DNA of 64,000 nt from Shewanella ulleungensis (GTDB lineage: Bacteria; Pseudomonadota; Gammaproteobacteria; Enterobacterales; Shewanellaceae): assembly GCF_014648315.1 (NCBI RefSeq), contig NZ_BMQW01000003.1:372001-436000 (forward strand), written 5' to 3'. The notes under the pieces are model-generated. The model saw only the letters and a program-made list of their open reading frames with translations. It did not search any database and was not told the DNA's origin. Of this stretch, positions 58,729 through 64,000 are shown in pieces. A program made the position numbers and the translations under genes. How positions within the stretch are numbered: position 1 is the first letter of the stretch; each line of letters starts with the position of its first letter.

Positions 58729-59964
58729 TTAATGTGTTTCATCTGAATGAGGTTTCTTTACCGTAGGCAAAATTAAATTCATTAATATCGCCACAATACC
58801 GCAAAGGCTTATGCCTGTTAGGCTAAATGAGCCTATGCCAAAGGCCATGCCGCCAATACCAAATACCAATGTCACACCAACAATACTCAGATTGCGTGGT
58901 TCAGATAAATCGACCTGATGGCGTATTAGAGTATTTAAACCAACCGCAGCAATAGAACCAAACAATAAACACATTATGCCGCCCATTACCGGTACTGGTA
59001 TGGTTTGCATTAAGGCTCCAAGTTTGCCAACAAAAGCGAGGGTAATCGCGGTGATTGCTGTCCAGGTCATAATACGTGGGTCAAAGCTTTTGGTTAATGT
59101 TACAGCACCTGTCACTTCACTGTATGTGGTGTTTGGTGGTCCACCTAAAGCCGATGCCGCAATAGTCGCAATACCATCACCCGTTAGTGTGCGGTGCAGA
59201 CCAGGCTTTTTAAGATAATCTTTACCGGTCACATTTGAAATCGCTAAAATATCTCCAATGTGTTCAACTGCGGGTGCTATGGCCACTGGGATCATAAACA
59301 AAATAGCGTGCCAGTTGAATTCAGGGGCGACAAAGTTGGGCATGGCTAACCATGCAGCTTGTGTTACAGGGGTAAAGTCGACAATACCGAAGGCTAAACT
59401 GGCACCGTAGCCGACTAAGATACCGGCAAGGATCGGCATTAATCGCACTAATCCTTTGGCAAAAACAGCAACCAAAACAGTAGTCATTAATGCGGCAAGA
59501 GAAATAAACAACGCGGTATTTTGCTCAATAATGATTATGCTGCCATCACCACTTTTTCCGAGTGCCATATTGACCGCAACAGGGGCTAAACCTAAACCAA
59601 TAATCATTATCACTGGGCCGACCACCACAGGTGGTAATAGTCTGTGAATAAAGCCTGTACCGCGTAATTTGACAGATAAGCCCAGTAACATGTACACCAC
59701 ACCTGCCGCCATTAATCCGCCCATAGTGGCTGGGATCCCCCAAGTTTGTACGCCGTATAAAATTGGCGCAATAAAGGCAAATGAAGATGCAAGAAATATG
59801 GGGACTTGACGCTTAGTGACGAGCTGAAACAAAAGGGTACCGAAACCGGCAGTAAATAGGGCGACACTAGTATCTAGGCCAGTTAATAATGGCATAAGCA
59901 CCAGTGCACCAAAGGCGACAAATAACATTTGTGCACCTTGAAGCGGGATTAACACGCGTTTCAT
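58729..59964 (-). CDS. uraA: Uracil permease (NCS2 family)
   Basis: 411 aa from the ATG at 59964, with GGAG seven bases upstream. Polytopic NCS2 transporter: QGAQMLFVAFGALVLMPLL, PVAIAPAVEHIGDILAISNVTG (the Glu that binds uracil) and GGPPNTTYSEVTGAVTLTKSFDPR, the family signature. Uracil/H+ symport across the inner membrane. No upp gene is directly next to it. Divergent from the DUF2066 gene. Confidence 0.93.
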   Translation of the reverse strand: MKRVLIPLQGAQMLFVAFGALVLMPLLTGLDTSVALFTAGFGTLLFQLVTKRQVPIFLASSFAFIAPILYGVQTWGIPATMGGLMAAGVVYMLLGLSVKLRGTGFIHRLLPPVVVGPVIMIIGLGLAPVAVNMALGKSGDGSIIIIEQNTALFISLAALMTTVLVAVFAKGLVRLMPILAGILVGYGASLAFGIVDFTPVTQAAWLAMPNFVAPEFNWHAILFMIPVAIAPAVEHIGDILAISNVTGKDYLKKPGLHRTLTGDGIATIAASALGGPPNTTYSEVTGAVTLTKSFDPRIMTWTAITAITLAFVGKLGALMQTIPVPVMGGIMCLLFGSIAAVGLNTLIRHQVDLSEPRNLSIVGVTLVFGIGGMAFGIGSFSLTGISLCGIVAILMNLILPTVKKPHSDETH

Positions 59965-60096
59965 ATATTTCTCCATTATTAACAAGAAGTGAGCGTGTGA
60001 TTAAACGGCGCGAATTGTCACATAAAAGCCTTTGTTTTCATAACCTGTATTAGGCCTATGTGGCGATTATAGTTATTTGATATCGCTACAATACTT

Positions 60097-60109
60097 GGTC
60101 AAATTGACC
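60097..60109. promoter_or_regulatory. Palindrome in the uraA/DUF2066 promoter region
   Basis: GGTCAAATTGACC is a 13-bp palindrome (GGTCAA / TTGACC) between the divergent starts. No regulator assigned. Confidence 0.35.
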
Positions 60110-60203
60110 TTAGTGTTACCGTACCGCCAAAAAGAGTTTTCGTTATCCATTTTTTATTATGATATAATTTTGCCACTTATATTTGCTGCGTTTATGTTAT
60201 CAG

Positions 60204-61301
60204 ATGCTGAAAAAACTAATTAATCTCATTGTGTTACCTTTAATTGCGTTAACCTCAATTGCGCTCGTGCAAGCTGCTGAAGTCAGTAAGCTTGAAGAGG
60301 CTGATATTGCGGTGAGTTCACGTGCAAACGATGTTAAAAATAATGCGTTGAAAGAAGCGTTAGCGGCAGTGTTTTTAAAAAACTCAGGCAGCCCAAGTGT
60401 GGTACTAAACCCACTGATTAAAGCGCAGATAAATGAACCTGAAGTTATTTTGACTCAGTACGGTTATTTTGAACAAAACGGCGAGTTGATGCTTAAAGCC
60501 AGTTTTGACCATCAAAGAGTGATTGCCAAACTACGTCAGGCCGGTTTGCCAGTATGGGGAAGTCAACGTCCATTAACGCTATTATGGTTAACTGTAGATG
60601 AAAACACAGAGCCCACTATTTTAGCTGATGCTTCGATTTCAGAACTTCGTGATGACTTGACCCAAGCATCTGCCAATAAAGGCATTCCGGTGATGTTACC
60701 GATAATGGATCTTGATGATGTTATGGGGGTCACCGTCAATGATGTACGTGGCGGTTTTACCGATGTTGTGTTTGTTGCTTCTGCCCGCTATCAATCAGAT
60801 TACTTTGCGATTGCCAATATTGAAAATCAAGGCAGTCGCGTGATGTTTACAATTAATTTATTCAATAAAACTCGAACTAACGGTGTATTACAACCTTTAG
60901 TGGCTCAGCAAGGTGAGGCGGCTGATAATCAGCAAGCGGTCAAACGCATGATGAATATTTTAGCCGATTATCACATTAGCCAGTATGCGATAGCATCAAC
61001 GGGCAGTAATGCGGCTACAGAAGTGAGTTTTTCTGGTTTAAATAATATGACTCAAATGGTCAATATTGAAGCCTATTTACGCCAATTAAGTGCTATTAAA
61101 TCAATAAGCTTACATTCATTTAAAGGCAGCACAGCAACCTACAACGTTGAATTATATAGTAGTGTTGATGACTTACAGCGTTTACTGGATATCGACAGTC
61201 GCCTGTCAAAGCTAGATACAATGGGAAGTGTAGAGTCATTTTACCAACAGAAAACTGACGTTGCGCAACCCACGCTAATGTATCAATGGCTGGGCCAATA
61301 A
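60204..61301 (+). CDS. DUF2066 domain-containing exported protein
   Basis: 365 aa from the ATG at 60204; the frame opens earlier at a TTG. A signal peptide (MLKKLINLIVLPLIALTSIALVQA, then AEVSKLEEADIAVSSRANDVKNNALKEALAAVFLKNSGSP) fits the family, which is conserved beside hda. Function unknown. Followed 84 bases later by hda. Confidence 0.85.
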   Translation: MLKKLINLIVLPLIALTSIALVQAAEVSKLEEADIAVSSRANDVKNNALKEALAAVFLKNSGSPSVVLNPLIKAQINEPEVILTQYGYFEQNGELMLKASFDHQRVIAKLRQAGLPVWGSQRPLTLLWLTVDENTEPTILADASISELRDDLTQASANKGIPVMLPIMDLDDVMGVTVNDVRGGFTDVVFVASARYQSDYFAIANIENQGSRVMFTINLFNKTRTNGVLQPLVAQQGEAADNQQAVKRMMNILADYHISQYAIASTGSNAATEVSFSGLNNMTQMVNIEAYLRQLSAIKSISLHSFKGSTATYNVELYSSVDDLQRLLDIDSRLSKLDTMGSVESFYQQKTDVAQPTLMYQWLGQ

Positions 61302-61385
61302 GTCGGCAAAGGTGGCGCTCTGTGATTATAGAGCGCTTACATGTATAATAACGTTTGTTCGTTTATGATTTTGAGACCTATCTGA

Positions 61386-62096
61386 GTGACACAAAACTCA
61401 CCAAGACAATTATCTTTACCCGTTTACTTACCCGACGATGAAACCTTTCAAAGTTATTATCCTGCCTCGGGTAACGATGAGCTGATCCAAAAGCTTCAAG
61501 CTAGCGCTGAAGGGTCTCTTGCGTCTTCTTTGTACATATATGGTCCTGAAAAATCTGGTCGCACACATTTAATGCATGCTGCTTGTGCCCACGCGAATGA
61601 TTTAGAGCGACGCACGTTATATATTCCATTAGGGATCCACGCCAGTATTTCTCCAGCACTTTTTGAAGGGCTCGAATCACTAGAGCTCATTTGTATTGAT
61701 GATGTTGAAGCCATTGCCGGTCACCCTGTATGGGAAGAAGCTATTTTTCATCTGTATAATCGTATTGCTGAGCAGCAAGATTGTCGTTTGATTGTTAGTG
61801 GTAATGCATCGCCATCAGAGGTCGGATTCTCTCTGCCAGACCTCGTCTCACGTATGCAATGGGGCTTAATTTATCAGCTTCAACCCATGGCTGATGATGA
61901 AAAGCTTGCCGCATTACAACGGCGCGCCGCAATGCGCGGTTTGCAGTTATCTGATGAAGTAGGGCGTTTTTTGCTCACCCGTATGGCACGTGATTTACGT
62001 ACCTTATTTGATGTGCTCGATAAGCTTGATAAAGCCTCGATGGTACATCAGCGTAAACTGACGATTCCGTTCATTAAAGAAATGCTTAGGCTATAA
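61386..62096 (+). CDS. hda: DnaA regulatory inactivator Hda
   Basis: 236-aa AAA+ protein that stimulates DnaA-ATP hydrolysis with the sliding clamp. N-terminal clamp-binding QLSLPVYLPDDETF, Walker A-like YIYGPEKSGRTHLMHAAC, Walker B-like LELICIDDVEAIAGHPVWEEAIFHLYNRI, arginine-finger region SRMQWGLIYQL. The start is GTG at 61386. Its position near uraA matches E. coli. Confidence 0.94.
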   Translation: MTQNSPRQLSLPVYLPDDETFQSYYPASGNDELIQKLQASAEGSLASSLYIYGPEKSGRTHLMHAACAHANDLERRTLYIPLGIHASISPALFEGLESLELICIDDVEAIAGHPVWEEAIFHLYNRIAEQQDCRLIVSGNASPSEVGFSLPDLVSRMQWGLIYQLQPMADDEKLAALQRRAAMRGLQLSDEVGRFLLTRMARDLRTLFDVLDKLDKASMVHQRKLTIPFIKEMLRL

Positions 62097-62148
62097 ATAT
62101 CGCTTATCCATGCCGTGAGCATGCAGTCATACATTATAAATGACAATA

Positions 62149-62180
62149 AAAAACGCCAAATGAATTCATTTGGCGTTTTT
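62149..62180. terminator. Bidirectional terminator after hda
   Basis: A 32-bp perfect palindrome centred on AATGAATTCATT with A- and T-runs on both sides. It ends hda and may also end the minus-strand metallopeptidase gene beyond the repeat element. Confidence 0.9.
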
Positions 62181-62197
62181 GTTTATCTAAGGGAGTG

Positions 62198-62359
62198 ATA
62201 CCAATCAGCACAAGAATGTGATCATTCTTGCCGGTTAACATCGCTTATAACGTTGTTAGAAATTTTGACGTTAGAACAACTAGCTTGCTGCAATTTCTGT
62301 TTTATTCTAAGCGATTTTTCCTACGTAATCTCTGCTCACTTATTTATCCTGATTGGTAT
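62198..62359. repeat. Non-coding element with perfect 11-bp terminal inverted repeats
   Basis: ATACCAATCAG at 62198-62208 and CTGATTGGTAT at 62349-62359 are perfect inverted termini of a 162-bp segment. Inside are AAGAATG/CATTCTT, an AGAAATT/AATTTCT pair and ATCGCTTA/TAAGCGAT, so one strand could fold into a long hairpin. Typical of miniature inverted-repeat elements. It lies between the hda terminator and a minus-strand gene. Confidence 0.65.
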
Positions 62360-62361
62360 GA

Positions 62362-64000
62362 CTAATGTGCATGTTGGTCGCCACTAAACTGCAATGGTCG
62401 ATTATCAATGACAGTGCCATCAGATTGATTAGAGACTTTTTGTAGCGATTTAGACTGATCCGCAGTTAAGACTAAATTTTGTGCCCAGGTTTGGCCTTTC
62501 ACTAACGCAACGGGCTCCGGTAGACCGTCCATCACGAGTTGGGTGTTAATATTGGGCAGCATTTGTCCGAGAACGTAGCTGGCGCGATCGCGCAATTCAA
62601 CCTGTCCAACTCGGCCGCGCACTCCCCATTCAACGGTAATGGTTGAGCTGGTTTGTACTTCGGGTTTATCCGTAACAGCGATATCACGCAAAATACCGTA
62701 ACGATGGCTCATCATTATTTCTTCAAACAACATGGCAACATCTTCAGGTTTTGACGAGTAAGCATAATCATCATTTGCTAAATCATTAGCAAAAAATTCA
62801 GCGACATCACTGGGACTAAACGCTTTTTGAGTACTGTTTGCAGATTCCCCTGCGTATTGAACCTTAGCAAGGCCATACATTTCATCACTGAGTAATGGAT
62901 AACGCAGTTGAAGTTGGCTTGATGGCATGTCATTTGAAGCAAAGCGACGATCCCACTCTTCTTTTAGGCTCGGCCCTTGCAGCGTGGCATGAATACTTTG
63001 CGGATAAAAGTCATTGGCATGGGCCAGTTCGTGGTACAAGAGTCTTGCTAGATTATAAGACATATTATCCATGGTACGGTTCATGCGGTTGCCTTTATCG
63101 ATATATTCACCAGCATACGCATTATCTTTAACATAACGGTATGGAGATAAGTAATTCAAGTCTTCACCAAAATTACTGCGATAGTCTGGGGTTTCATCAA
63201 TGGTGTCTCGTTGAGCCGATGTTAGCCATAAGTATTCAGGATCGAGATAGATGGCTCCGATATAACCCGAATAATAAGCTGGCCTGATATCGTAACTAAT
63301 AATGACTGCAGTTACTGATTGTAATAGCTCAACAAAGTCAGTGTTTGTTTGTGCACGAAGGTAAGTTTCAAAATTTGCTCCCATCCAGTCGTGGGACACT
63401 ACGACTCTGTCCATTATGGTGTCAATCGGGTCTGGCTGGCTGTCTTGGCTAATAAATGGTAGCTCGTTGAGGATATTACACGGGGCAATTTGCTGGTTAG
63501 AGTAAGTACAGCTAACAAGGTTATCGGCATAAGCTGAATCTGCTTTGTAGGGGTGTACCCGTGCGAGAGGGTAAGTTATGTAAGCCTTCGATGGGATAGC
63601 TTGCTCTTTTGTGACAAGTAAATGCACATCATCACTGACTGTTTGGCCGTCAAAGGTTGCTGTGGCTTTTAGGCTAATAAGTTTGTCGCTGTTTACGTCT
63701 GGTGCGTTAAACAGTGGTCGATTAAGGTCAGTTAAATCGACGCTATTAAAACCTACGTTGTCGATGTTTGGGTACATGCACCAGCTGATCTCTGTGGGTA
63801 CTTGGCCATTTATATTTTGAATTCTTAAACTAGCATCTATATTTGCCACCATTTGATGGTCATTGTTAATCCGTAAAATATTATCAGTAGAGTCAGCAGT
63901 TATTGACACCACCTCTTCATAATTGCTCGAACCGCCTGTTACCGTCACTTTAAAACTGTAGTTATCGTTACTATTGGGTGTAAAGGCTAATACTGGGCTA
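62362..64000 (-). CDS. Large putative secreted zinc metallopeptidase (5' end beyond window)
   Basis: The frame continues to the right edge (upstream residues read PVLAFTPNSNDNYSFKV), so the N-terminus is missing; the GTG at 63948 is not a real start. Visible part is over 540 aa. Its N-terminal ~120 residues resemble an Ig-like or cadherin-like beta domain (YSFKVTVTGGSSNYEEVVSITA). The catalytic region has HExxH in LLYHELAHANDFYPQ, then SDVAEFFANDLANDD and MLFEEIMMSHRYGI, where the third ligand may lie. A gluzincin-like zinc peptidase is likely; family not identified. Confidence 0.7.
   Translation of the reverse strand, partial: SPVLAFTPNSNDNYSFKVTVTGGSSNYEEVVSITADSTDNILRINNDHQMVANIDASLRIQNINGQVPTEISWCMYPNIDNVGFNSVDLTDLNRPLFNAPDVNSDKLISLKATATFDGQTVSDDVHLLVTKEQAIPSKAYITYPLARVHPYKADSAYADNLVSCTYSNQQIAPCNILNELPFISQDSQPDPIDTIMDRVVVSHDWMGANFETYLRAQTNTDFVELLQSVTAVIISYDIRPAYYSGYIGAIYLDPEYLWLTSAQRDTIDETPDYRSNFGEDLNYLSPYRYVKDNAYAGEYIDKGNRMNRTMDNMSYNLARLLYHELAHANDFYPQSIHATLQGPSLKEEWDRRFASNDMPSSQLQLRYPLLSDEMYGLAKVQYAGESANSTQKAFSPSDVAEFFANDLANDDYAYSSKPEDVAMLFEEIMMSHRYGILRDIAVTDKPEVQTSSTITVEWGVRGRVGQVELRDRASYVLGQMLPNINTQLVMDGLPEPVALVKGQTWAQNLVLTADQSKSLQKVSNQSDGTVIDNRPLQFSGDQHAH

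Overview
The window is ordinary chromosomal DNA of a marine or cold-adapted gammaproteobacterium, most likely a Shewanella species. The evidence is the low-to-moderate GC, the proteobacterial gene content (min, his, pheST-ihfA, nhaB-dsbB, PrkA-YeaH-SpoVR) with neighbourhoods shared with E. coli (fadD-rnd, minCDE-ycgL, fadR-nhaB-dsbB, sodB-grxD, yoaA-tsaB, uraA/hda), and several small hypothetical proteins that look lineage-restricted. I saw no tRNA, rRNA, CRISPR array, prophage or transposase gene. The species assignment is inference; no database was searched.

Layout. 0-4.4 kb: cdd and sbcB (minus), then an unknown protein and the rRNA methyltransferase rlmA (plus). 4.5-5.7 kb: a cold-shock gene with its own promoter and terminator, followed by a gene-free stretch holding 20 perfect copies of a 7-bp repeat. 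5.6-9.2 kb (minus): an ABC-2 exporter pair, a YceH protein and the S1-domain protein CvfB. 9.7-12.8 kb: polyamine genes, speA and a eukaryotic-type S-adenosylmethionine decarboxylase. 12.9-16.1 kb: pdxH, a YaiI-type protein, a YceI protein, a small hypothetical and a secreted tandem aspartic-peptidase-like protein. 16.7-22.5 kb: pheS-pheT-ihfA, a late lipid A acyltransferase and an MscS channel. 22.5-29.95 kb (minus): the complete histidine operon hisGDCBHAF-hisIE with a readable His-rich leader peptide and attenuator. 30.4-35.5 kb: a PAS-GGDEF cyclase, an alpha-solenoid repeat protein, two small unknowns and a CPA2 antiporter. 35.7-40.5 kb (plus): yoaA, tsaB, then an overlapping trio (small protein, M50-like membrane peptidase, exported methyltransferase). 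40.6-44.6 kb: a hydrolase, fadD and rnd. 44.8-48.5 kb: minCDE opposite ycgL, an MltB-like protein and ycgN. 48.5-52.1 kb: dsbB, nhaB and divergent fadR. 52.1-57 kb (minus): the prkA-yeaH-spoVR stress module. 57.2-64 kb: sodB, grxD, uraA, a DUF2066 protein, hda, a small inverted-repeat element, and a large putative secreted metallopeptidase whose 5' end runs off the right edge.

Most genes are housekeeping. The points that stand out are: the class 2 (eukaryotic-type) AdoMet decarboxylase beside speA; an MltB-family transglycosylase whose expected catalytic glutamate is asparagine; a secreted protein with two DTGA aspartic-peptidase motifs in tandem; the heptamer array; two non-coding elements with terminal inverted repeats; and near-consensus FNR and FadR boxes in the nhaB-fadR intergenic region. 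Bidirectional terminators at several convergent gene pairs are perfect or nearly perfect palindromes. I did not find a convincing wholly new multi-gene system.
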